Origin: Balanoglossus misakiensis
Taxonomy: Eukaryota > Hemichordata
Direction of reading: 5' to 3'
Length of the DNA stretch: 64,000 nucleotides
NCBI GenBank assembly: GCA_040954595.2
Contig: CM082581.2
Location: 7,998,001-8,062,000, forward strand
Within the stretch, counting starts at the first letter, position 1. Every line of letters begins with the position of its first letter. The position numbers and the translations under genes are program-made. Below, one piece after another: positions 25,233 to 35,568 of this stretch. The notes beneath the pieces were generated by a model. That model saw only the letters and a program-made list of their open reading frames with translations. It was not told the DNA's origin and ran no database searches.

Positions 25233-28200
25233 GTGAGTTCACCATTTTAATACTTTCGCCATCCAAGAGATTAACGAAAACCGCAGTCTTCAGAGAAGCC
25301 CTGAACACAGTTAAACTCGAATACAGAAATCTCACAGTGCTGCAAAATCACCACCTTCCCATCATGGTCGAGATCCAAACTTTGATATTGTGTCATTACC
25401 TTTTTTCGGTAAGATTTCTCTTAGCCACACCCTGCACGATTTATGTTATTAAATGATATCCTTTTCCCATCAGTAATGAAACGTGTTTATTTCTCGTCGC
25501 CGCGGCTTTATCTGAATATAATGGCTAAACCGTCACGCTGTTTTGCACCAAATTTAGCTTCCTGACTGAAAACGTCACCGCTCAGTAACGATTTTTCGCG
25601 ATCACATATAGGTATCTTTGGAATACACGGCGGAACAGGGAATACAATAGGCGCAGTTGTGGTGTGTTTTTTCTCTTTCACGTGGGAGGATGAATCAGTG
25701 ATAGGTCGTGAGAACATAGACGACCGTCCGTCCTGCCCCCTTTACCGTGTAAAAAAGTCACGACACTCCGAATTGATTTTTGCAGTGACTCGTCCAATCT
25801 CGGACATGTACCCCCTTGTAGCAAACAGGGCCACCAATTAGGGCTGGCGTCAGACGTTTTGTGCTTTGTATTTGTCTTCTGATAGATATTATTACAAACG
25901 GGATTCTGAAGTGTATATTCAGTATAGGGTGACCAAATGCCACGGAAAACATCGACGCTTCTGGGCATTAAGTAAAATGTAAAAAACCCACGAATTAGGC
26001 GCACAAAGGAAATAATTGTCGCTACAGAATTTTAAAAGTTTAACTGGGTATTTATTTTGATATTAAATTTCGCTGAATTTTAGTTACCTGTGGAATCGGG
26101 GGAGCTCGCGGTGGGAGGGGGGGGGGGGTATTTTATAGCCGCGGCTTATTGGATAAGCTGTCGGTCGAATCCCTCCCCCACTCGATGAAAAGTGAAATTC
26201 TGGATAATTGGTCGATGAAGTTTTTTGAAACAGGGAGATACACATACCGGGGCCTTTAATAGAGAACTGTGAAATCTGCCGTGTTCTGCTGCTTGACACG
26301 CATTAACCCCGGGGTGCTCTGGCCCTCCTTGTGGAGCCTTAAGTGCCGTCTACGTACAATTGAGTTCTATTGTGCCACTGAACAGCCCTGCTGCTCTAAA
26401 CGTAAAACCAACTTGAGAAAACAACAAAAAAGGCAACAAAGAGCCACAACAAGCCGGACAAATAGGGGGTAGGACATAATAATCACGTCGGCTATCTGTG
26501 GGCTTTTTTTTCTGTATCGTCTTTATAATATTAACGAGATCAAGAGAGGTAATCTGCCTAGGGGAGGGGAGGGGTGGGATACGTGAACACTAGACATCTC
26601 ATGACACTGGTGGCTGCAGTGTGCCTAGCGGAGCGTCAGACTGCAATTGTACATAGAAAAGGCCTAGTGGGTAAAGCATCGTATGCTTCCATGTAATTAA
26701 CTCCCGCGGTTGCTCGGCCATGACTATCGGTGACGCGTACCTGGCTTGGGCGCTGCCGCTTCTATCGTCAGCTCGGCTTTCTGGTTTCCTGAGCGCTAAG
26801 CCGGACAGCAGGCTGGCGTCGAGCTAATGTGTAATGTATCGGATGGAGAGCATACCAGCTACACCTTGGCTGGCCCAAACCATACGTGTTTGTGCCCAGG
26901 AATTCAGACTTGCAGACAGCGCGTCTCCAATCGGCGTTCGGGATCATTTATCGGGCCTAGCCTATCGTCGTCATCCGCGATCTGCATATATTAAGGCCCC
27001 GACTGGCATGGTTTACCAACCCATGGCGCTTAGGCACGGACCATTTAGAATTCAGGAGCTTGTGCAACCCGGTCCTGTTCGGTTGCGTTTCAAAGATCTT
27101 GTTTTCTCAAACACACTGAATAACACAATTGTGAAGGGTCCATCAGACCTCCTCGCCAAGGATTTCTCCCTCTTTAATTTCTTCCTCAACCCAAACGAAA
27201 ACCTAAGAGGCGGTTAAGAAGCAATCCCCCCACTTCCCCGACGCTTCAGCATTTTTGACTCAGCTAATTGAGTTTGTCCTAGACAACGATGAAAAGGGCT
27301 TGAATGGGATTTCTCTAAGAGCTCCAACAATGTCCAACGCTGGGGCAGCCACTGACTTAAAATTTCTACGATAGTAATGCCACTCATTCGTGCAATTTTG
27401 ATGGGCGCATTTGCGAAGAATATAACTGCTTGAAGGTGAAACCCTAGCCGAGTATTGCGGCTCTCCCGTTCGAATTTCATCTTTATTTTTTTGACTGACA
27501 GGGGCTGGAGACCCATTCCGGCCACTCTACCTATACGGGGCCATTGTTTGTTTAATGTATCTGTTTTGAAAGTTTTCGGACATGTTTGGGCGATCTGATC
27601 TTTAAAAGTGCGTGGCGCCGTCTGAGGCATTGTTCGTTCTCCTCCATGCTTTCCCCGTAGCACTCCCACAGTCAGTGAAAGTTACAAAGCTGGCGAGCGC
27701 AGGTGGTACATGTCCATTTCTATGGCGAAGAAGGGGCTGCAGAAACCCGAGTCAACCCTCCGCTCTCCTCAAACGACACTTGATTTCCCCACTTCAGGCC
27801 TAATTCGTTTACTTCGAACACTTATGTCGTTTATCGAACTTTTCTTGCAACGTTTTCTCGACATCCTAGACTAAGAGATTACTCAAATTATCTCATCGAG
27901 TTGGACTCTTGAAAACTCGTCCGCCTGAAGTGCCAGGCCCTTGTCAATTTCACCAACGCCGTATTATGATATAATAATAAGACCAAGACAGACTGCTATT
28001 CAGCACATGTCGTCTGTCGTCGTACTTTTTCGAGTAGAAGGCTGAATTTGTTATTTTGTTATCAATTTTAATGTTACTTTCGTTTCGCATATATGTTTGG
28101 TTTCCCTAAAATTAAGCTTAATCACGACAACCGTATAATCTTAGAGTATACATTATATTAACGAGTCGTGAAACGTGCAAATTATAAAATTACATACTAC

Positions 28201-29858
28201 ATGTATGTCTGTCTGTCTGTCTGTCTGTCTGCCTGCCTGCCTGTCTTTATTTCTCTCTATACCCTTCCACTCATCCACCCCATCAACCTATCCATCCATC
28301 AAATTCTGCACGACACGCTCTGAGAACCGAGCAATGAGAAGTGTTTTCTATTTGTCGTTTTCTATATTCATGTGATTGCTTTTGTGAGATCACGTGTATG
28401 TAGGTCCAATCGTTGAATGAAGACGAATATTAACGCTTGGCAAGCGACACCAAGTTAGAATATGGCTGTCGTTGAGTGAAGATAAATGCAAAATTAATGC
28501 TTTGCTACTTTAATCACGGCGTGTGTGGTATTATTATAAATAAGCGTTCTGCGTGCATCACACAATTTAATATAGAAATAAGTTTCGGCTAAGGATTTCA
28601 GTAGAATCATAGTCGTGCATCTGTCACAGTTACTCGCAACGCGCATTTTTTCAGTTCACCTACTTGCGCGATTAGTAAATTGCCCTTTCCACCTGACTTC
28701 CCGATCTTATATTATCCTTTCCAAAGTTGTATGATTTTATAATGAGACGGCGAAAAGCTTCAGAAAGAAGTGAAATAGTTTGTGTCTTTAATCACACGTA
28801 CTTTGTCCTTAGGCGCTTTCTTGTTATTTCAAGGTACATGAAATATAAGCCATGACATTATTGATTAGTGATTAAAAATCATGTTTTCCGCTGCAACACG
28901 TATCTGTTTCATAAGAAAGTACATGTATATCCGTTCACACAAAGGACTACAATACGAACGGCGCTGACCGATTGGCTTAAAGGCCCGGTAGTCAAAAGTA
29001 CATGTACGTACTACATAAACTATTAAAATCTAGTTTCACTGTCTGTAGCCTTCATTGATAATAGTCTCTTTGCCTTCTCACTGTAACGTGGAGTTGAGTT
29101 GAAATAAAAGTAGTGGAAGAAGCAGTGAAACTTTCACATGATGCACTAGATTTATGTGTGAATTGGGCGAGATGATTATGTCAGAGAGTCTGAGGAATTC
29201 AGTAGCCGCATAATAGCCACTCACCCCCAGATCTGGGGAAGAATCAATTATGGGAAGGATCGTGGGGTCAGCTTAATGAGAATAAAGGGTATACGTGAAA
29301 ATAAAACAGGCAATTTAAACTGATTTATCTCCCAGGAAAAACGCAACGGCATTTCCAAAATGTTCTATGGTTTTGTTCGGAATAGTTTACTCAAACTGTC
29401 ACGCGGGCAATATGCTTTGACTCCATTTTGCTGCTTTAAATACATGTGTACCGCGTAGCTTGAGTTGAGTAATGTACTCTTTCTTAGATGTAGGCGTAAA
29501 TGTGAATGTTGTCAGATGAATGAGTTTCACAGAAATGATATTTTTGAAGGAAATAAAAACATACGACGAACAGCACGTGAAGTTTGGGAAAGTTTACAAA
29601 GAAATGAAACGAAATCCGTTCACGTGTTTTGCATCCTCCGTCTGGCTTGATCGATAGCAGTAGCACCGAAAACCCAGCACCGTGATTAGACACGCACGGT
29701 TTCTATATTTTTCAACGCCAGACTTGACATCGGGAACTCCCCGCTGACCGACACGATAAGAAAAGCGTTGACCCCGTACTCTATGTAGAATGACCGTTCT
29801 CGGCAACATCAGCGAATGCGTGCAGACTGTCCCAGAATATTGCAAATTCCATTTCAGA
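25233..29858. other. Intergenic region, no gene recognised
   Basis: Two medium ORFs, 26834-27217 on plus (127 codons) and 27214-27669 on minus (151 codons), have no recognised domain and are probably chance. A G-rich run lies at 26111-26130. A TCTG/GCCT repeat lies at 28206-28246. TACATGTA palindromes occur at 28198, 28920 and 28999. Confidence 0.5.
28206..28246. repeat. (TCTG)n/(CCTG)n microsatellite
   Basis: About seven TCTG units are followed by three CCTG units and a final TCTG-like unit. The switch is a single T/C change within the unit. Confidence 0.9.
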
Positions 29859-29992
<134 letters not shown>

Positions 29993-29995
29993 TAT

Positions 29996-30067
29996 CACTA
30001 CCACCAATAACAACACAATACACCCACCATCAAAGACACTATCGCAAACATGATCATCACCAACATC
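29996..30067 (+). repeat. 72-bp dispersed repeat flank, copy 2
   Basis: This is the second copy of the segment at 25161-25232, with three differences seen by eye. The match stops where copy 1 continues with GTGAGTTCACC and copy 2 with ATCATTGTAGG. Confidence 0.85.
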
Positions 30068-31284
30068 ATCATTGTAGGTATTTCCTGTGTTGAACTTGGC
30101 CAGAATAAGATTCATTTTTGTGAAAATTTCATCATTTTACAAACAGCTTCGAACGACGATAAATGGCTGACGGGAAACGGCGTTTTGTTTTATGTAACGG
30201 CCCGAAATTGGTTATATTTGATCTCATGTATGATAGATGTCTGTGTTCATGCACCGATGCCAACTGTGCCAGATTTGCCGAGCGTCTTTGCGGCGACTGA
30301 GTGTGAAACCCTCACCACTCCGCGTGTACGTACGTATAACCGAGAGCTCTTCAACGTTTCATATGGCGAAAATATTTCTGTAACAAAGAAAGATTTTCCC
30401 CGCGGCTAAGCGATCGGATGTCGCGTGTTTCAATTTAATGGTCTCGGAGACGCAGCGAAAAAAAAAACTGGACACTGCAAGGACTATCCGCGCTGGATCG
30501 GGATTACCTCCCGCTTACTTAAAAGATGGAAATCCTTTCCTTGGATGTTGTTTTTGCGCTGAAAGCCCAGAAAGCGTTATTCAAACAAGTCTCTTTACTT
30601 TGTGCATTTAAGGAAGTGTCGCTGAAAAGTTATTCCAGGCTGTCAATTTGTGGCGTTTGATGATCAGTTTGTGCCTCGGATCAGAGTGGTCTGAGATGAG
30701 TAATATCTGATCGCAAATATACAAACAGCAAACTTTACTGTTAACTACAAGCGCGTCGCGTGGACGTGAGGACAGACAGGTCTTTCCGCTAATGACTGCT
30801 GCTTTCTGACGATCGAAATTAATCTCATCGGTACCTTCGGTGCCAGAAATGTAAAACGTGTTTTAAAACACCAAATACCGATCGCCGAAATAACGCTGGT
30901 GCGATACAGCCAACGTCTGGTACTCGCGTCTCCAAAGTCGAAAACTTCTCAAAACATTTTGGTTTCGGGTTGCTTTTAAGCCCTCTAGTATCCTCTTATC
31001 TGATGACTTCATACCTCGATTAGAGATCGTGTTTTGCTGTGTCCGAGTTTCCTATTCGTTTAAAAACGCCTTTCAGGCAAAATGGGGGACCCTCCCAAGT
31101 ACTTAGCCGACCGCGGTGGCGCGGCTGTTATCAGCCCCTCATCCCGAAGTGAGCAATTTCCAATCTAAACTTAAGCTCTTTCTGAAAAGTAACCGTCTGG
31201 GTAGTCGAGCACATTGGTGCGTGCTATGTAACATTTTAATTTAAGAAAAGGCAATTGACTGTACATCCTGGTGATGTGAGCTAT
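30068..31284. other. Intergenic region, no gene recognised
   Basis: No coding signal is recognised. The sequence is mixed in composition with no array or clear repeat. Confidence 0.45.
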
Positions 31285-31366
31285 CGCTCTCTCTCTCTCT
31301 CTCTCCCTCTTCCCCCTCTCTCTCTCTCCCTCTTCCCCCCCTCTCTCTTTCTCTTTCTCTCTCTCC
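31285..31366. repeat. (CT)n-rich low-complexity tract
   Basis: A pyrimidine tract of CT dinucleotides interrupted by CCC and TTT steps. It lies just upstream of an interspersed repeat copy. Confidence 0.9.
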
Positions 31367-31390
31367 GAGGAGACCACATAAAACCACTTT

Positions 31391-31733
31391 TTGGGTCCCA
31401 TTGGTATGTACCATGGGACCTTATGGGATCGGTTGCGTCTGTATGTATGTATGGATGTATGTATGTATGTATGTATGGATGAATGTCTGTATGTCCGTCC
31501 ACATCAAAAACTTGAAAACCGCTGCGTGTATCACCTTGATATTTGGTTTGCTGATGCAGGCTGGGCTGTAGATGGGAGTTTGTTCAAATGAAGTTGTCAT
31601 TGCCAAAAATATGCAAATTAGCTGGGAAAATGTTAATTTGGTCAAAACTCAGTAACTCAAGAACTACTGGTCAGTGTATGTACAGTACATGTGCCATTGG
31701 CAGCTTATGGGTCAGTCAGTGTTTGCCCATTGA
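31391..31733 (+). repeat. Interspersed repeat, copy A
   Basis: It begins with GGGTCCCATTGG, a short inverted repeat (GGTCCCAT...ATGGGACC), and CGGTTGCGTCTGTATG. An expanded ATGT run (about 31440-31497) follows, and then a unique body from GTCCACATCAAAAAC to TTTGCCCATTGA. The body is about 95% identical, by eye, to copy B at 32020-32358 in the same orientation. No ORF is conserved, which suggests a non-coding mobile repeat of unknown class. Confidence 0.85.
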
Positions 31734-32001
31734 GCAAAGTTGAACTTCATTGGAGAAAAGAAGAACCACTCCCGTCGGTCTTAATTTGCATTTTAACACT
31801 TTATTTTGCATTTCAATACTTGATTTAAATATGAGAACAGCCTAACAGTTTTGTCTCACTGTAGTAAAAGTTTTGGACCTAGAAATATAAATAGTTTGTG
31901 TCCATGAGTTCGTATTGGGGATGTGTTAGCACTCTGGGCACCGTACTCCTCACGGGATCTGTTAACGCAGGTCAGTGCAACACACCCCAAGCTTTTCTAT
32001 C

Positions 32002-32070
32002 GCCGATATTAGATTGTTGTTGGGTCCCATTGGTATGTAAAACGGGACCCAACAACAATCTTATATCGGC
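32002..32070. repeat. 27-bp inverted repeat (hairpin) at start of repeat copy B
   Basis: The left arm GCCGATATTAGATTGTTG... (32002-32028) and right arm (32044-32070) are reverse complements with one mismatch. The outer half of the left arm lies before the shared repeat sequence, so the hairpin is longer than in copy A, where only about eight bases pair. Confidence 0.9.
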
Positions 32071-32358
32071 TCGGTTGCGTCTGTATGTATGGATGTCTGT
32101 ATGTTCGTCCACATCAAAAACTTGAAAACTGCTGCGTGTATCACCTTGATACTCAGTGTGCTGATGCAGGCTCGGCTGTAGATGGGAGTTTGTTCAAATG
32201 AAGTTGTCATTGCCTAAAATATGCAAATTAGCTGGAAAAATGTTAATTTGGTCAAAACTCAGTAACTCAAGTTTTAAAGAGGCCAGCTGTTCTATTTAGT
32301 GTATGTACAGTACATATGCCATTGGCAGCATATGGGGCAGTCAGTGTTTGCCCATTGA
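32020..32358 (+). repeat. Interspersed repeat, copy B
   Basis: This is the second copy of the family at 31391-31733. Its start forms a strong hairpin: arms 32002-32028 and 32044-32070 pair at 26 of 27 positions around a 15-base loop. The ATGT segment is short here. After CAGTAACTCAAG the two copies differ by an indel and then rejoin at GTGTATGTACAGTACAT. Confidence 0.85.
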
Positions 32359-33211
32359 CCTCTCGCTATGTGTGTGTGTGTGTCTGTCTGGCTGTATATG
32401 GCCATGTACTTCGGTGTAGACTTTTTCTTGTGTAATCACTCAATGGGACCACCGTGTCCTTGACGCGATTTTTTCTACTTTGCGTCGGATTCAGCTGCCC
32501 GCTTTATTTGTCTGATAACGGAAAACTTTTCCACGTTTCTCGTTATCTTCCACAAATTACCTTATTCGAATATCTCTAACGGTTCTATTGAAGTGTCATG
32601 CATTTGTCCTCAAACACGTAAACCAATTTAACTAGAACTGTCAGTTGACCAAAAGAACGCCAATACTTATAGCGTACATCTGCAACTTGCAGGTTTTCTC
32701 TAGAAAACTAATAAAATGCCCTGTTTTGCAGTTTTAACTTTGTACATGTACAATTTGGTGATTGAACGGCGGGATTCTGACTTACTGTGGAACAGATAAT
32801 TCGATTTGAAGTGTAAAATGTAGCTTCGTTCCTTGGGTTGGATACTGTTTTTATCTCCAGATGATTATCTGTTATTCCAGTAATTATGGATTTTCGTTTG
32901 GTTAAATTAATTAATTGGTCAGTTGGCTGTGGAATTTGTACGTTGCCTTCAATTCAGACAGTTTTCCTACAACCTTCAATTCCATTATTCTCGGCATTTT
33001 AAATAATGAAAATATTTGGTGCGTCGCGTCTGTTTCAGATAAGGGGGACGGGAGAAGAATTCCTTTTTGGAAATCGATTGGAACTAATTTGAGATCAGAC
33101 TACGGAGTCTCGGGCGAGTCCCGGGCACAGGACGTTGAATCCGCCGGGAGGGGGACTGCGTCTACGTTCAAATCCGGGGGCCCGATTTTGACATTCGGGA
33201 TGGGGTGGTGA

Positions 33212-33227
33212 CAATTAAGCTTAATTG
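33212..33227. promoter_or_regulatory. Perfect 16-bp palindrome with paired homeodomain cores
   Basis: CAATTAAGCTTAATTG is its own reverse complement and contains two CAATTAA half-sites head to head. It lies about 690 bases before the NK4 start codon. Such paired sites can bind homeodomain dimers. A role in NK4 regulation is inferred. Confidence 0.35.
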
Positions 33228-33753
33228 AAGAAATCAAAATAAATGTTGACTTAAGTCTGAAGTGCACCCACTCGTTTGCTTGGTGCTCCGAGCGACCACA
33301 ATGGGCAGAAGGGGTGTGCAGGGTCGCAGTATCAAATAGAGTCGTTAGCACGCAATTGTTGGAGAGCACTGAGAAAAACGGTGCTGCGGTGGACCAAACA
33401 TCATTTACTTAAGCAAATGGAGGGATCATATGAGCTAAACAAAACTGACAGCGAGCGGCTCCGAGCTAAGTGCCCGATACTAGAAGTAATTGATTGCGAT
33501 GTATATACTGTCAGCGAAAGTCGTCTACCGGGGGGAATTGGCCAATCACCGGGCGAGCTACGTGAGACTCAGGCTCGGTGGAACCACTTGTCTTGCAGGC
33601 ATTCTATAGACCCCCCATCTCATAGGGATCGTGTTTCACCCCTTGGCGCTAGTGGTTACGCCCAGACAAGTATTAAACCGCCCCATTACAATGTAGGAGG
33701 GACGTCTAACGTTATATGATACGGTGCCCACTGACAGACGACGGCAGCTAGTT

Positions 33754-33762
33754 TTTAAATAG
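33754..33762 (+). promoter_or_regulatory. Possible TATA-like element of NK4
   Basis: TTTAAATAG lies about 140 bases before the NK4 ATG. Transcription starting about 30 bases later would give a 5' UTR of roughly 110-115 bases. This is positional inference only. Confidence 0.25.
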
Positions 33763-33899
33763 GGGGGACTCTCTGACAAGTTGAGCAGTTACCTTAGAGT
33801 TCACGTTCCATCAGTCATATCTTTCCACGGTGTATGTTTACCTCAGAGGGGTCCCTGCATGCGCTCGTTACGCCCGCTGGGTAGCCGCTAAGACCGACA

Positions 33900-35568
33900 A
33901 TGCTCGCTACTTCTATGGCCAATAACACCCCTTTCTCTGTTAAGGACATACTGAATCTGGCCGAGCAACAGCACTATCAACACCACAGCCAACAAGCTAT
34001 GATGGAGTCAGCCCACCACGACCTGAAATCGCTGTGCCTGCCGCTGGACACCGAGCTGGCGGCGCACGCGGGAGCCGTCCAGGACACTATGGACATTTCC
34101 CTGTCGCAGGCGAACATTTACAGCAGTCACCATCACCACCACAACCACCAACAACAACTACATGTACAACAGCAGCAGCAACACCACCACCATCATCACA
34201 ACAACAACCACCACCAGCAGCAGCAACAACAGCAGCAGCACCCATCCTCGAGCAATACCGCCACCAGCACCGCCAGTATCATGTCGGACTTGATCAAACC
34301 CGACTCGAGCCGAGAGGAAGTCCCCATCGAGACTTGTAAGTGTTACCCAAGACGTTCCAAACGAGGTCCGTCACGAGAGCACTCGTCGACAGAGCCGCGG
34401 GGGTTAATCAAATTATGGGTCGTATTCCTATGGAAAAGAAACTTCACTGAATCTGAATAATAGCTACGTTAAAAGGCCATAAAGAAAAGTGGTTAGAGAT
34501 TTGTAAGAGCCAATTTGTGTCATGCAGTCAATAAGGGGGTAGATGTAATGAAATTTTATGCTGTTGAATGATTCCTTAAGAGCAATTCGAAGAAGTCCTT
34601 TATATGATATATCTTCTTTTGAACAACTTCAATTCCTCAGCACAACAGAAATCTAAAGTGAAGTATACCGGGAAAGTCTTCGTTCTAGAGATTTTTTAAA
34701 AACAATGATTACTAAGTACCATTGCTGAAAGTCAACATTTTACATGTCTCCATTTTTACTACCAAGCCAACATTTTGTTTTCGTTTCTGACAGGATATTA
34801 GTCACAAAGCTATGTCTTAAAGATTGCCTGACTCAGACCAAATGACTTCCCGATATTTGACGGGATGGAACTTCGTTCCTCTGTGAAGTTGTTTAGGTCC
34901 CAAATGTTGAGTACGATAATTGTTGGATATATTCCTTGTTAACAATGACATATTTCTCAATTGATCAAATAGTTGAATATCTTTTTTTGTTGTGTTCTAC
35001 AGCCAGAACAACGATGGCGAACACCCAGAGTACCAAGCAGTCAGAGAAGCGTCATAAAGATGATGAGCGTTCACACACGCAGAAGCAGCGTCAGAGGCGA
35101 AAACCGCGAGTGTTGTTTTCTCAGGCCCAGGTGTTTGAACTTGAGCGCCGCTTCAAGCAGCAGCGCTACCTTTCCGCCCCGGAGAGGGAGCACCTGGCCA
35201 ACATGCTGAAGCTGACGTCGACCCAGGTGAAAATCTGGTTCCAGAACCGCCGCTACAAGTGCAAGCGCCAGCGCCAGGACAAGACGCTGGAGCTGGCCAC
35301 TCAGCCGGCGCCGCGGCGTGTGGCCGTGCCCGTGCTGGTGCGGGACGGCAAGCCGTGCCTGGGCAGCCCGCCGCCGTACGGCTACAACAACAACTACAAC
35401 AGCGCCTGCACTTACTCGAACTATAATTGCAGCAACGTGAACATGAACCCGTACACCACCCCGTACACGTACAGCAACACGTCGTACAACCTTCCCAGCG
35501 TCAACGTACAGCCAACAACCTACACGATGCAACCGCAGCCTGTTCCCCAGGGGGTGCGAGCTTGGTGA
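33900..35568 (+). CDS. NK4: NK4 / tinman / Nkx2-5 homeobox transcription factor, two exons
   Basis: Exon 1 is 33900-34335 and exon 2 is 35003-35568; the CDS has 1,002 bases and encodes 333 residues (human NKX2-5 has 324). The ATG at 33900 has A at -3. Exon 1 has the TN/eh1 domain [11 protein letters not shown] (residues 10-20) and a His/Gln-rich tract at about 75-118. The homeodomain is residues 177-236 ([20 protein letters not shown]...), with W48, Q50, N51 and the NK2-class Y54 (residue 230). The NK2-specific domain [14 protein letters not shown] follows at about 250-263. A Tyr/Asn/Thr-rich tail ends in GVRAW, close to the GIRAW end of vertebrate Nkx2-5. The domain set and ending favour NK4 over NK2.1/2.2-type genes. 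Known members are nuclear activators/repressors binding TNAAGTG sites and specify cardiac and visceral mesoderm. The gene lies 30 kb after Lbx and 17.6 kb before NK3. Confidence 0.95.
34336..35002 (+). other. NK4 intron 1 (phase 1)
   Basis: The intron is 667 bases, with donor ACTT|GTAAGTG and acceptor tttttttgttgtgttctacAG. It splits a Ser codon (t|cc) and lies 31 residues before the homeodomain. Phase and relative position match the Lbx and NK3 introns. Confidence 0.9.

Larger units (their letters stand above)
32359..33899. other. Upstream region of NK4, no separate gene recognised
   Basis: A 147-codon plus-strand ORF at 33276-33719 has no recognised domain and is probably chance. The region contains a TAAT-dense stretch (32900-32920), a perfect 16-bp palindrome CAATTAAGCTTAATTG (33212-33227), and a TTTAAATAG near 33754-33762. 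This is the likely NK4 promoter and 5' UTR region. Confidence 0.5.

Noticed and set aside
26834-27669. Two adjoining ORFs (127 codons plus, 151 codons minus)
   Set aside because: Neither shows a recognisable family, and they overlap only at their ends on opposite strands. There is not enough to call genes.
867-27783. Other scattered TCAAGTG/CACTTGA sites as an NK4 target array
   Set aside because: Outside the 58-59.6 kb group, the count is close to the chance expectation for a 7-mer on two strands.
31391-32070. Repeat copies as Helitron ends (hairpin plus CTRR)
   Set aside because: A CTAA follows the hairpin only in copy B, and copy A lacks it, so the ends do not agree with a Helitron.
33276-33719. 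147-codon ORF just before NK4
   Set aside because: No domain is recognised, and it lies in the presumed NK4 promoter/5' region. There is no sign that it joins the NK4 frame.
34034-34339. 101-codon alternative frame in NK4 exon 1
   Set aside because: It is created by reading the CAC/CAG repeat codons in another frame. No independent motif or start is supported.
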